NCBI RefSeq assembly: GCF_046719765.1
Contig: NZ_JABEBY010000014.1
Span: forward strand, 39,740-103,739
Source of the DNA: Halonotius sp046719765
GTDB lineage: Archaea; Halobacteriota; Halobacteria; Halobacteriales; Haloferacaceae
DNA length: 64,000 bases
Reading direction: 5' to 3'
A program made the translations under genes and the position numbers. The notes beneath the pieces were generated by a model. It was not told the origin of the DNA. It did no database searches and was given only the letters and a program-made list of their open reading frames with translations. Of this stretch, positions 24,908 through 34,046 are shown piece after piece (within the stretch, counting starts at the first letter, position 1; every line of letters starts with the position of its first letter).

Positions 24908-27613
24908 TCAGTCGTCGGCAACGCCGCCGAGCGATCCAAGCTCCGGGTCGGCCGCGCGGGTGGCCGTCGAGCGGTTCGTCGTCGGATCCTTTTCGACCGT
25001 GATCAGTTCGTCGGCCGCGCCGACGAGCTCCTCGTCGTGGCTGACGATCAGGATCTGCCGAACACCGAAGCCGCGCATCTCCTCGACGAGATCGACCAGC
25101 CGGCTGACGTGACCGGAATCGAGGAAGACGGTCGGCTCATCAAGAATGAGCGGCGGGGTCGGCGCGGCCCCTTCGATTCCCTCGGCGAGCAGGCGGTAGA
25201 TCGCACACCGGAGGCTGAGGTTGAACAGCGCGCGCTCACCGCCCGACAGCTGGCCGGGCTCCAGCGGTTGGCCATCTTTCTGATAGACGGTGAGGTCGTA
25301 CTCGTTGTCCAACTCGATGCGCGCGTAGGCGTCGTTGCCGTAGACGAGATCGAACGTCTCGTTGAGCATGCGTTCGAGACTCTCGACGTTGCGCCGGCGG
25401 AGTTCGGCCCGGAGGTCGCCGTACATCGTCTCGAGGTCTTCGGTCTCCTCGTGGACTGATTCGAGCCGGTCGACCCGCTCGGCGATGGCCTCACGTTCCT
25501 CACGCAAGTCTTCAAGCTGTTCGATGTCGGCGGTGACGCCGCCGATGGCGTTTTGGATCTCGTCGCGTCGCTCCCGGAGATCGGCGAGTTCGGGGTCGAC
25601 GTTTTCGATATACTCTTCGGCGTTTGCCTTCCGCTCGCGGGCGGTTTCGATGCGGTCGTCGTCGAAGGAGTCCAGCAGGTCGTCGCGCTGCTCGCGTTTG
25701 TCGGCCAGCCACTCGCGGCGTTCCTCGTTGCGCTCGGCGAGCGTTTCGCGCTGCGCGGTGATATCCTCGATCCGGGATTCAAGATCGTCGATCGCTTCGC
25801 GCGTTGATTCGAGACTGTCGAGGCGGTCGAGGGCGTCGCTGACGGACTCGCGCTCCTCGGTTTTCGCCTCGATTGTCTCGCGTGTCGCTGCGGCGTCATC
25901 GGCTTTCGCGTCGGCTGCCGCACGCCGCTCGTCGGCCGCCTCGCGTTTGTCGGCTGCCGCATCGCGTTCCTCGGCTGCCTGATCGCGTTTCTCGGCTGCG
26001 GTCTTGCGGTACGTCTCGATCCGCTCGGTGAGTCGCTCGCGTTTGTCGTCGATGTCGGCGATGCGGGTTTCGATCTCGACCAGTCGCTCGGCGGTGTCGA
26101 GGCGGTCGTCGAGCGTCTTTTGTTCGGTTTCCAGTTCCTCGATGTCGGCTTCCAGTTCCTCGACTCGCTCGCGTTTTTGATCGAGGTCATCGACGTGGGG
26201 GGCGTCGTCGACCGGCTGGCCGCAGGTCGGGCAGTTGCCTTCGGCGAGCAGATCCTCGGCCTCGGCGACGGCCTCGCGGGCGGTTTCGAGTCGCGTTCGC
26301 GTTTCGGCGAGTTCCTCGCCGAGTTCCTGCCGCTCGGTCTGGAGTTCGTCGCGGTGAGCCTCGGCGTCGCCGATCTCGATATCGGGGTCGGCAGCCTCGA
26401 ACTGCTCGATTAACTCCTCGCGGTCGGCGTCGATCTCGTCGCGCTCGGCGGCGGCTTCCTCGGCGTTGGCGTCGGCCTCCTCGGCCTCGGCTTCGAGCGT
26501 CTCGGCGCGCGACTCGGCCTCGTCGGCCTGCGTTTCGAGATCAACAGCGGACTCCCGGAGGTTGTCGGCCTGATTCTCGTAGCCGGTCGCCTCAACCCGG
26601 AGGTCGGCGATCTCATCGCCGAGGGTTTCGTGGCGGTCTGCGAGCGTCTCCCGACGGTCGGCGATGGCTTCGGGGGTCGCCGCGGTGAGTTCGGTCGCGG
26701 CGAGTTTGTCGTCGAGTTCGGTTTCGCGTTCGTCGCGCTGTTCGATGGCTTCGCGGCGTTGGTCGCCGAGATCGTCGCGTTCGGCCTCCGTCTCGCTGAT
26801 ATCGGTTTCCAGCTCCTCGATTTCGGTCTCCAACTCCTTGATCTCGGCTTGGTGTTCCTCGTACTCCGCAAGCACCGACGTGGCGTCCTCTAGCGTCTCT
26901 TTAGCCTGCTCGCGTTGCTCCTCGTAGTGGTCGATCTCCTCGTCAACCTCGTCGCGTTTCGTTTCGAGATCGTTGAGTCGGGCGTGAAGGTTCTGTTCCT
27001 CTTTGGCCTTGATCTGCTCGTCGATGGTTTCCAGCGAACCGCGGGCGTTCTGCAGCAGGTCGGTGACCGCCAGTCGGGCCTCGCCGGCCCGATCCCGATA
27101 GGTCTCCAGCCGGCCCAACTGTAGCAGATCGTCGATCATATCCTGTCGCTGGCTCGGGCTGGCGTTGATGAGCTTGTTCACCTCGCCCTGCCGGACGTAG
27201 GCGCAGTTGACGAACGCCTCGCTATCCATCCGCAGTAGGTCGGTGACGAACTCCCGAACTGCTCGCGCGCCGTCCCGGCTGATCGGCTCGCCACTACCAT
27301 CGTCGCCTTCCAGCACGCATTTCCGGGTGCTGACACGGTCGCCGCTGCGGCGGAGTTGGCGTTCGATGTGGTAGTCGACGCCGTCGTGGGTGAACCAGAG
27401 TTCGACGGCGGCCTCATCCTCGCTGTTGCTGATCACGTCCTCAAGCGTCCCAGGCAGGGCTTTCGAGCCATAGAGCGCGAAAAAGCAGGCCTCAAGCAGC
27501 GAGGACTTGCCGCTGCCGTTGAGGCCGTGGATCACCGTGACGCCGTCGGTGAGTGACACGTCGGCGTCGCCGTAGGGCTTGAAGTTCGAGAGGCGAAGGC
27601 GATCAAATCTCAT
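24908..27613 (-). CDS. rad50: DNA double-strand break repair ATPase Rad50
   Basis: The 901-residue SMC-like ATPase has Walker A GLNGSGKSS at residues 30-38 and the Q-loop region RQGEVNKLI. A long heptad coiled coil (~170-760) contains a central zinc hook CPTCGQP near residue 458. The C-terminal lobe has signature LSGGERALFNLSLR and Walker B LILDEPTVFLD. With Mre11 it tethers and processes broken DNA ends. Its ATG overlaps the mre11 stop by four bases, so the pair is co-translated. Confidence 0.96.
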   Translation of the reverse strand: MRFDRLRLSNFKPYGDADVSLTDGVTVIHGLNGSGKSSLLEACFFALYGSKALPGTLEDVISNSEDEAAVELWFTHDGVDYHIERQLRRSGDRVSTRKCVLEGDDGSGEPISRDGARAVREFVTDLLRMDSEAFVNCAYVRQGEVNKLINASPSQRQDMIDDLLQLGRLETYRDRAGEARLAVTDLLQNARGSLETIDEQIKAKEEQNLHARLNDLETKRDEVDEEIDHYEEQREQAKETLEDATSVLAEYEEHQAEIKELETEIEELETDISETEAERDDLGDQRREAIEQRDERETELDDKLAATELTAATPEAIADRRETLADRHETLGDEIADLRVEATGYENQADNLRESAVDLETQADEAESRAETLEAEAEEADANAEEAAAERDEIDADREELIEQFEAADPDIEIGDAEAHRDELQTERQELGEELAETRTRLETAREAVAEAEDLLAEGNCPTCGQPVDDAPHVDDLDQKRERVEELEADIEELETEQKTLDDRLDTAERLVEIETRIADIDDKRERLTERIETYRKTAAEKRDQAAEERDAAADKREAADERRAAADAKADDAAATRETIEAKTEERESVSDALDRLDSLESTREAIDDLESRIEDITAQRETLAERNEERREWLADKREQRDDLLDSFDDDRIETARERKANAEEYIENVDPELADLRERRDEIQNAIGGVTADIEQLEDLREEREAIAERVDRLESVHEETEDLETMYGDLRAELRRRNVESLERMLNETFDLVYGNDAYARIELDNEYDLTVYQKDGQPLEPGQLSGGERALFNLSLRCAIYRLLAEGIEGAAPTPPLILDEPTVFLDSGHVSRLVDLVEEMRGFGVRQILIVSHDEELVGAADELITVEKDPTTNRSTATRAADPELGSLGGVADD

Positions 27614-29004
27614 AGGAAATCCTCCATCGTCGAGAGTTCGCCATCATCAGTGTCGCTGTCGTCGTCAGCGTTGGCAGTGGCGTCAGCACTATCGGCAGCG
27701 TCGCCTTCGGCATCGGCTATCGCGTCGTTGGCGGTCGGTTCGTCGCCGTCGGTAGCAGTCGCTTCGTCGCCGTCAGCAGCAACGTCGTCAGCCGTCTCGC
27801 CGCCCTCACTGTCTGCTTCGGCGACCGCCTCGGAACTGTCGCTGTTGTCTCGCTCGGGCGGTGCTAACGCGGCAGGGTCGTTTTCGATCTGGTCTGTGAG
27901 CCGACTTTTGACTGTCTCCCGGAGGTTGCTGTCGGCGACATCGGGCGACCGAACGGCATCGTCGATGTCGAGGGCGGCTGCCGACAGCCCCAACTCCTCG
28001 ATTCGCTCGTCGACGGCGGCGTCGGGATCGGCGAAACTCACCGAGAGCTCGGTTTCGGTCTCGATCTCCCGGCGGTCGGTGACGCGGGCGATCAGCGCGC
28101 CGTTGTCGAGGGCGAACGATTCGATCTCGCCGGGCGTGACTGCCTCGCCGTCGCCGGTGATCTCAACAATGACGACAGCGTCGGCGAGGTCGTGTTGGCC
28201 GACTCGTTTGCGGACGCGCTCCGCGCCCTCGCCGGGGTCGAGATCGACCGTCACGAACACGAACTCCCGGGTCGGCAGCGACTTTCGTCGGATGTCGACA
28301 CCCTCGGGGCCGGGCTGGTCGGCGTCGAAGCCGACAACGTTGTACCCGCGTTCGTCCTCCTCGCTCGCGCTCGCGCGCTCGGTGGATCCGCAGTAGGTCA
28401 CCCACACGTCGTCGACGCGTTCGATACCCGGGGCGTGGTTGTCACCGAGCAGGACAGCATCGAAATCGACCGTCGATTCGTCGAGGACGGTTTCAGTCTC
28501 CCAGTTGGCGTGCGCGAAGGGGGTAAAGAGACCGTGGCCGACGAGGGCGGTGTGGGCCGGCTCGGTGGAGAGGTCGCTGTCGGCCGGCAGCGTAAAATCA
28601 TAGTCGAGATCGTCGCGGCGGGATTCGGGGACGTGATCGAGGCCGTAGAACGCTGTCGAGCCGATGGCGACCGGGTCGTCGCCGAGTCGCGTGGCGAGCC
28701 CGAGGCGTTCGAAGAGATCGAGCCACTGGCCGCCACGGGTCGATTCGTGGTTGCCGACGACCGCGAGAAACGGAACCCCGGCGGCGTTGAGATCGCGGAG
28801 CGCGGAGAGCGTGCCCATCAGATCGGGGAGGTCGGGTCGGCGGTCGTGGAACAGATCCCCGGCGTGGACGACGGCGTCGACATCCATCTCGATGGCGTCG
28901 TCGATGACGGCCTCGAAGGCGGCGAGAAAGTCCGCCCGCCGCTCCGGCGAGTGGTACTGTTGGTAGCCGATATGGGTGTCGCCAGTGTGTAGCACCCGTG
29001 TCAT
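27610..29004 (-). CDS. mre11: DNA double-strand break repair nuclease Mre11
   Basis: The 464-residue protein carries the metallophosphoesterase motifs of Mre11: HTGDTHIG (D9, H11), HAGDLFHDRRPD, VVGNHES and a later GHGLF and GDNHAPG. These bind two Mn2+ ions for nuclease activity. The final ~100 residues are a low-complexity Asp/Glu/Ala tail, a haloarchaeal embellishment. ATG 29004 begins directly at the fold (MTRVLHTGDTH); longer in-frame extensions overlap the upstream gene. Confidence 0.95.
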   Translation of the reverse strand: MTRVLHTGDTHIGYQQYHSPERRADFLAAFEAVIDDAIEMDVDAVVHAGDLFHDRRPDLPDLMGTLSALRDLNAAGVPFLAVVGNHESTRGGQWLDLFERLGLATRLGDDPVAIGSTAFYGLDHVPESRRDDLDYDFTLPADSDLSTEPAHTALVGHGLFTPFAHANWETETVLDESTVDFDAVLLGDNHAPGIERVDDVWVTYCGSTERASASEEDERGYNVVGFDADQPGPEGVDIRRKSLPTREFVFVTVDLDPGEGAERVRKRVGQHDLADAVVIVEITGDGEAVTPGEIESFALDNGALIARVTDRREIETETELSVSFADPDAAVDERIEELGLSAAALDIDDAVRSPDVADSNLRETVKSRLTDQIENDPAALAPPERDNSDSSEAVAEADSEGGETADDVAADGDEATATDGDEPTANDAIADAEGDAADSADATANADDDSDTDDGELSTMEDFL

Positions 29005-29014
29005 TGCCACCCTG

Positions 29015-29314
29015 TTACCCCTCGGGGGGTATATCGGTTCCGCGAGCGGGGGCCGAGCGACGAAGCGCGAGCAGGGCCTGTCGGCCTTCCCGTGCGAGGG
29101 CCGGCCGGTCGTCGGCCTCGGCAGCATCGATCGCCGACCGGAGCCGATCCAACCCCTCAGCCTCGCGGAACGCCGCGGCACGGTCGGTCGATCCGACGCA
29201 GGCTGTCGCCTCTCGGATCACCGCCACATAGGGTGGTTCGACACGCAGGCTGCTCCAGCGCAGCCGGGCGAGCAGTCGATGCACAGCTCGAAGACAGGTC
29301 GCCTGCAGTGACAT
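29015..29314 (-). CDS. Small helical protein upstream of mre11
   Basis: The 99-residue product is basic and helical (SLQATCLRAVHRLLARLRW, then REATACVGSTDRAAAFREAEGLDRLRSAIDAAEADDRPALAREGRQALLALRR). It stops ten bases before the mre11 start on the same strand, so it is likely the first gene of the mre11-rad50 operon. I do not recognise the family; a role linked to break repair is suggested only by position. Confidence 0.6.
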   Translation of the reverse strand: MSLQATCLRAVHRLLARLRWSSLRVEPPYVAVIREATACVGSTDRAAAFREAEGLDRLRSAIDAAEADDRPALAREGRQALLALRRSAPARGTDIPPEG

Positions 29315-29496
29315 GCGGCGTCTGGCCGCGGGATCGGTGATAAATCTACGGCAAGAATCACACAGCAGGCACCACACAAACGTGAGAGACCGGACACATC
29401 ACAAACGCGAGAGAGACACACAGCGGGAGACCGGTTGATACCGAAACAGCGGTGTTGCCTTCGACAGCCTGGGAGGGGGAGCCGACCGCTCGGAGA

Positions 29497-29757
29497 TTAG
29501 ATCGTCAGACTGTAGATCCGCTTGCGGGCATCCGAGAAGGAAAACCGGGAGTCGACGACACCGGCGTCCTCCAGGCGGTTGAGCGCGTATCGCACCGTCC
29601 GCGGCGGCAACAGCGTCTCTTCGGCCAGCTCGCTTTGTGTCAGTGTATCGTTGTAATCAAGCACCTTGGCGACGAGTTTTGCACTCGGCGGCAGGTCGCG
29701 GACAGCATCCCATCCGTCGGCAGGTTCGTCGGTCGAAACGGTCTCGTGTGTGCTCAT
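29497..29757 (-). CDS. MarR-like winged-helix transcription regulator
   Basis: The 86-residue protein has a compact winged helix: PPSAKLVAKVLDYNDTLTQSELAEETLLPPRTVRYALNRLEDAGVVDSRFSFSDARKRIYSL. The recognition helix is PPRTVRYALNRLE and the wing is DSRFSFSDARKRIY. It resembles short haloarchaeal MarR/TrmB-type regulators. It is divergent from pan with a 122-base gap, so it might act on itself or on pan. Confidence 0.85.
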   Translation of the reverse strand: MSTHETVSTDEPADGWDAVRDLPPSAKLVAKVLDYNDTLTQSELAEETLLPPRTVRYALNRLEDAGVVDSRFSFSDARKRIYSLTI

Positions 29758-29879
29758 GCTGAGAGGTACTCGTGAATGCTGTATGATAATACTTGCTATA
29801 ATCCGGTATTATCAATGAACATAGACGGAGAGGCGAGACAGCGACCCGAAGCCTCTTATTCCCGACAGCCGTACAAAAA

Positions 29880-31097
29880 ATGATGAGCGACACCGCGGAC
29901 GACGTCGAGTTTCCCTACGACGAGACGGCGTCCAGACAGGAAAAGATCGAAGCGCTACAGGAGCGACTCGGCGTGATCGAATCACAAAACGAGGAGATGC
30001 GTGATAAGCTCCTCGATGCCAACGCCGAGAACAACAAGTACAAACAGAAGTTAGAGCGGCTAACACACGAAAACAAGAAGCTCAAGCAGTCGCCGCTGTT
30101 TGTCGCCACCGTCCAGGAGCTGACCCCTGACGGTGTCGTGATCAAACAGCACGGCAACAACCAGGAGGCGCTCACGGAGGTCACCGACGAGCTCCGCGAG
30201 GAACTCGAACCCGATTCGCGCGTCGCGGTCAACAACTCGCTGTCGATCGTCAAACGACTTGATGACGAGACAGATGTTCGCGCGCGCGTTATGCAGGTCG
30301 ACCACAGCCCCGACGTGACCTACGCCGACATCGGCGGCCTCGACGAGCAGATGCAGGAGGTCAGAGAGACCGTCGAGATGCCACTCGACAGACCGGAGAT
30401 GTTTGAGGAGGTCGGGATCAATCCGCCGTCCGGCGTCCTCCTGCACGGCCCGCCCGGCACGGGGAAAACGATGCTCGCAAAGGCTGTCGCCAACCAGACC
30501 GACGCCTCCTTCATCAAGATGGCCGGCTCCGAGCTCGTCCACAAGTTCATCGGCGAGGGCGCGAAGCTCGTCCGGGACCTCTTCGAGGTCGCCCGCGAAA
30601 ACGAGCCCGCGGTCATCTTTATCGACGAGATCGACGCCATCGCCTCGAAACGGACGGATTCGAAGACCTCCGGCGACGCCGAGGTGCAGCGAACGATGAT
30701 GCAACTGCTCTCGGAGATGGATGGCTTCGACGAGCGCGGCGAGGTGCGGCTGATCGCGGCGACCAACCGCTTCGATATGCTGGATGAGGCCATTCTGCGC
30801 CCCGGGCGGTTCGACCGCCTGATCGAGGTGCCGAAACCCGACCACGAGGGCCGGGAGCTCATCTTCCAGATCCACACCCGCGATATGAACGTCGCCGACG
30901 ACGTGGACTTCGCAGAGCTCGCCGAACGGGCCGACGACGCCTCCGGCGCGGACATCAAGGCCGTCTGTACCGAGGCCGGCATGTTCGCCATCCGCGACGA
31001 CCGCACGGAGATCACCCGGACGGACTTCCTCGATGCCTGGGAGAAGATCCAGCTTGAGTCGACCGAGGACACCGGCAGCTCGCTGGCGTTTGCCTAA
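29880..31097 (+). CDS. pan: Proteasome-activating nucleotidase PAN
   Basis: The 405-residue AAA+ ATPase unfolds substrates for the 20S proteasome. Residues ~20-72 form the coiled coil (EKIEALQERLGVIESQNEEM and onward), ~75-130 the OB domain, then Walker A GPPGTGKT at 190-197, Walker B VIFIDEID at ~245-252 and the arginine-finger region LRPGRFDR. The C-terminus is LAFA rather than the canonical hydrophobic-Tyr-X, with Phe in place of Tyr. A TATA-like ctcttatt lies ~25 bases ahead of the ATG. Two adjacent ATG codons are possible starts. Confidence 0.96.
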   Translation: MMSDTADDVEFPYDETASRQEKIEALQERLGVIESQNEEMRDKLLDANAENNKYKQKLERLTHENKKLKQSPLFVATVQELTPDGVVIKQHGNNQEALTEVTDELREELEPDSRVAVNNSLSIVKRLDDETDVRARVMQVDHSPDVTYADIGGLDEQMQEVRETVEMPLDRPEMFEEVGINPPSGVLLHGPPGTGKTMLAKAVANQTDASFIKMAGSELVHKFIGEGAKLVRDLFEVARENEPAVIFIDEIDAIASKRTDSKTSGDAEVQRTMMQLLSEMDGFDERGEVRLIAATNRFDMLDEAILRPGRFDRLIEVPKPDHEGRELIFQIHTRDMNVADDVDFAELAERADDASGADIKAVCTEAGMFAIRDDRTEITRTDFLDAWEKIQLESTEDTGSSLAFA

Positions 31098-31163
31098 CCG
31101 ACGCCGACCGCTGTTTTCTCTGTAGTCCGAACCACTCAACACCCCGCCGGCCCAGCCATCTGT

Positions 31164-31847
31164 ATGGGCAGTAAACTCGATTCAACCGAGGCGCAGACAC
31201 TGGCGGTCATCGATCGGCTGTATGACACCTATCCTGATCTCGAGATCTCACTAAACTTTTCGAGCCGACTCGAACTCCTGATCGCGGTGATCCTCTCGGC
31301 GCAGTGTACCGACGAACGCGTCAACAAAGTCACCGCCGACCTCTTCGAAAAATACGACAGCGCGGCCGACTACGCAAACGCCGACCAGAAGGAGCTCGCC
31401 GAGGATCTCAGCTCGGTGACCTACTACAACAACAAGGCGAGCTACATCCGCTCGGCCTGCCAAACCATCATCGACGACCACGACGGCGAGGTGCCGGATA
31501 CGATGGACGAACTCACGGAGCTGTCGGGCGTCGGCCGGAAAACCGCCAACGTCGTTCTCCAGCACGGCCACGAGATCGTCGAAGGCGTCGTCGTCGACAC
31601 TCACGTTCAGCGGCTCTCCCGGCGGCTCGGCATCACCGAGGAGGAACGGCCCGAAGCGATCGAAACAGAGTTGATGGATTTGGTGCCGGAAGACGACTGG
31701 CAGTGGTACACCCACCTTCTCATTAGCCACGGCCGAGAGACCTGCACCGCGATCAACCCCGACTGCGAGGAGTGTGTTTTGGAGGATATCTGTCCATCCT
31801 CGCAGGTCGACAACGACGTTGATCTGGCATCCAACGAGGCGTGGTAA
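31164..31847 (+). CDS. nth: Endonuclease III, base-excision repair glycosylase/AP lyase
   Basis: The 227-residue protein has the helix-hairpin-helix ELSGVGRKTANVV with catalytic Lys126, and the catalytic Asp145 in VVDTHVQRLSRRLG. The C-terminal [4Fe-4S] ligands are Cys194, Cys201, Cys204 and Cys210 (C-X6-C-X2-C-X5-C). It removes oxidised pyrimidines and cleaves the abasic site. It follows pan by 66 bases. Confidence 0.96.
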   Translation: MGSKLDSTEAQTLAVIDRLYDTYPDLEISLNFSSRLELLIAVILSAQCTDERVNKVTADLFEKYDSAADYANADQKELAEDLSSVTYYNNKASYIRSACQTIIDDHDGEVPDTMDELTELSGVGRKTANVVLQHGHEIVEGVVVDTHVQRLSRRLGITEEERPEAIETELMDLVPEDDWQWYTHLLISHGRETCTAINPDCEECVLEDICPSSQVDNDVDLASNEAW

Positions 31848-31892
31848 GGGGTCGCCGAAACAGCTACACTGTTGAATTCACAACAAATTCGT

Positions 31893-32090
31893 ATGAGTCG
31901 GACATCAATACCGGTTGACACGGCGACCAAAGAGCGATTGGATGAGTTGAAGCGTGACGATGAGACATGGGATGAGTTCCTCCAGCGGGTCACAACGAAC
32001 GAACAACCGATCGAAGCCGGCGCGTGGTCGGACGAGGAAGCCGAGCAGGCCAAAGAGTCGATTCGAAACGCGCGGGAGAACTGGCGATGA
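31893..32090 (+). CDS. VapB-type antitoxin
   Basis: The 65-residue protein begins with SIPVDTATKERLDELKRDDETWDEFLQRV, the short haloarchaeal antitoxin N-terminus of ribbon-helix-helix type, followed by an acidic C-terminal part that would wrap the toxin. ATG 31893 is chosen over an upstream TTG. It overlaps the PIN toxin gene by four bases (ATGA), the standard arrangement for VapBC. Confidence 0.85.
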   Translation: MSRTSIPVDTATKERLDELKRDDETWDEFLQRVTTNEQPIEAGAWSDEEAEQAKESIRNARENWR

Positions 32091-32482
32091 CATTTCTCGA
32101 TAGCTCAACGATCATCGAGTATCTCCGCGACAACACGGCTGTCATCGAGTATCTCGACGACCGGCAACCATGGTGGACATCGACGATCTGTGTCTTCGAG
32201 GTACTGAATGGGCCGGCAGGCTCCCCGGGCTTTGATCCGATCGAAGAACGGCAACGGTTCGGCGGCGTTGAAGCCATCGAGTTCAACGAGCAACTGGCGT
32301 TGGAGGCCACACGATTGCAGGATGCAGCAATTAAACATGGAGATGAGCTGTCACACCGCGATGCCATGATCGCCGCAACCGCCCGTTCGACCGGCGACGA
32401 GTACGTTGTTGCTGACAGCGATTTTGAGACAGCACCACTCGAATCAGTGTTGGATGTAACGAATATCACCACAGAGGGCTAA
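32087..32482 (+). CDS. VapC PIN-domain ribonuclease toxin
   Basis: The 131-residue PIN-domain protein has acidic catalytic positions Asp5 (FLDSS), Glu38 (VFEVL), Asp92 (HRDAMIAA) and Asp110/Asp112 (VADSDF). VapC toxins cleave tRNA or rRNA until bound by VapB. The start is fixed by overlap with vapB and by the PIN fold beginning at MTFLDSSTIIEYL. Downstream is the convergent membrane gene. Confidence 0.9.
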   Translation: MTFLDSSTIIEYLRDNTAVIEYLDDRQPWWTSTICVFEVLNGPAGSPGFDPIEERQRFGGVEAIEFNEQLALEATRLQDAAIKHGDELSHRDAMIAATARSTGDEYVVADSDFETAPLESVLDVTNITTEG

Positions 32483-32534
32483 CCGTGAGACAAGCCAGAT
32501 CACAACTCACCGCTGAGGAGTGCTAACGGTGGTT

Positions 32535-33014
32535 TCAGAGCCAGTAGCGAAGCAGGTACCGATACAGTCCGATGCTCCACGCAAGGAACCAGAAGATCAC
32601 GTAGCCGAAGACGCCGATCCGGAGGCGGCCGCGCCACGCGCTCATATTCTCGTGAAGATCGTTGAGATCGATATCCCGATCTGGATTCCGGTAGAGGTCA
32701 GCCTCGCGTTTCGCCTGAAAGATCCGGACGATCCCGGTGAGCGCAAACACCAACATCGCATACGCCTGTAAGCCAAGGACGGCATGGAGTGCGGAGAGGC
32801 CACCCAACTGATCAAATAGCCGCGGCATCATCCACGTCACCATCGGCACCGTCGTCAGCGTGAGGCCGACGGCGATGAACTTGAGATGGTAGGTCAGTAC
32901 GTCCCAGGTGACCGTCTCGCTGTCGAGCATGATCCACGCCCCATACAGAAAGAAGGGAAGACTCGCCGTCACCGACAGCGCGGTCAGCGTGGCGATCGTC
33001 ACGTCGGCAACCAT
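32535..33014 (-). CDS. Four-helix membrane protein of the cytochrome b locus
   Basis: The 159-residue protein has four hydrophobic helices: ~8-28, ~40-65, ~75-100 and ~137-155. Histidines lie at helix ends (TYHLKFIAVG, LHAVLGLQ), which could bind haem. Its loop is rich in basic and acidic residues. It belongs to a haloarchaea-only family of unknown function that usually neighbours cytochrome b genes (probably DUF7321). It is divergent from the rest of the cluster. ATG 33014 follows a GTG that is also in frame. Confidence 0.75.
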   Translation of the reverse strand: MVADVTIATLTALSVTASLPFFLYGAWIMLDSETVTWDVLTYHLKFIAVGLTLTTVPMVTWMMPRLFDQLGGLSALHAVLGLQAYAMLVFALTGIVRIFQAKREADLYRNPDRDIDLNDLHENMSAWRGRLRIGVFGYVIFWFLAWSIGLYRYLLRYWL

Positions 33015-33108
33015 CACCGGAGCTTGAGGCTACGGCGGTATAACGCCCCCGAACAGCAACGGCTGGGAGTCGGAAAGTGCTTTAGGGCGGCCAGCCCTAC
33101 CATGAGGC

Positions 33109-33984
33109 ATGGATTCCTCAGCCGACGGCGACAGAGAGCCGACGAGCGAGGAGCCCGCCGACGCTCCATCGGACGCCGACAACACGGCCGAGGCGTCCGC
33201 CATCGACGATGATGCGCCGGCGGAGCCAGCCGTCGAGGATGACGACGAGGAGTTGGCCGAGCTCCGAGAGGCGGTTGAGGAGAAGTACGATTTCGATAAC
33301 TTCGGGCCGGCGGAGATGGCCCAGATGAGCGGCGAGGAGTGGGAGGCCGCCTTCGACCCCGAGACGTGGATCACCGGCGAGCGGCTGCTGGATCGGGTCG
33401 AAGCCGATCTCAAATCGAAGATCGCCGCCAGAGAGATCTTCGCGGTGGTCGAACGCGAGGCCGACCAACTGGTCGTCTACTCGGATACGGGGTACGCCGT
33501 GGTGTCGGCCGACGGCACCGTCGACGGCGAGGGCGGCGTCCGTCGGGATGTTGAGCCGGTGGTGGCGATGTGTTCGATGGAGGAGTACGAGGTCGGCGAA
33601 CCACCGGCCGACTACGAGCTACCGTCGGCTGAGACGGTGCCCGAACAGACCGGCGAGTTCGGGAATCTGATGATCCAGCTTATCGCCGGCGGCCAGCTCG
33701 TCGGGGGGGTCGCGCTGGTCGGGGCGTTTCTGCTGCGGCTGGTTGAGACGATTATCGCCCCGGTTGTCGGCGGGCTGTTCATGCTTGTCGGGATCGGGCT
33801 GTTTGCGCTTGTCGCCAACGCGCGGCTCTCCGATCGGTTCCGCGCCGAGCAGTACCGCAACCGGCTGCGGGCCGTCGAGGCCGGCGGGATCGATCGCCCG
33901 GAGATCGACGAGCCTGCGGGCGTCACGACGGAGGATGACGCGCCGTCGGAGCCGGTCGAAGACCGTGAGACGGAAGCCCAATGA
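33109..33984 (+). CDS. Acidic protein with two membrane helices, cytochrome b operon
   Basis: The 291-residue product has an acidic disordered N-terminus (1-45), a soluble alpha/beta domain (~50-180, with DNFGPAEMAQMSGEEWEAAFDPETWITGERLLDRVEADLKSKIAAREIFAVVE), two helices (~190-240) and an acidic tail. No cofactor motif is visible; the CxHxGC and CPCHGS motifs of Rieske proteins are absent. It is a conserved haloarchaeal member of this operon (probably DUF7319) and may be an assembly or accessory subunit. Confidence 0.72.
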   Translation: MDSSADGDREPTSEEPADAPSDADNTAEASAIDDDAPAEPAVEDDDEELAELREAVEEKYDFDNFGPAEMAQMSGEEWEAAFDPETWITGERLLDRVEADLKSKIAAREIFAVVEREADQLVVYSDTGYAVVSADGTVDGEGGVRRDVEPVVAMCSMEEYEVGEPPADYELPSAETVPEQTGEFGNLMIQLIAGGQLVGGVALVGAFLLRLVETIIAPVVGGLFMLVGIGLFALVANARLSDRFRAEQYRNRLRAVEAGGIDRPEIDEPAGVTTEDDAPSEPVEDRETEAQ

Positions 33985-34046
33985 TCGGTCACCCCCGAGG
34001 GCCGTAGCGGTGGGTTTAAGCACGCTGCGTGCCCACATTTTGCCGT

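Noticed and set aside
24908..29004. Mre11-Rad50 as part of a nuclease-ATPase defence system
   Set aside because: Both are full-length standard repair proteins with zinc hook and complete motifs, in the usual haloarchaeal neighbourhood. No defence partners adjoin.
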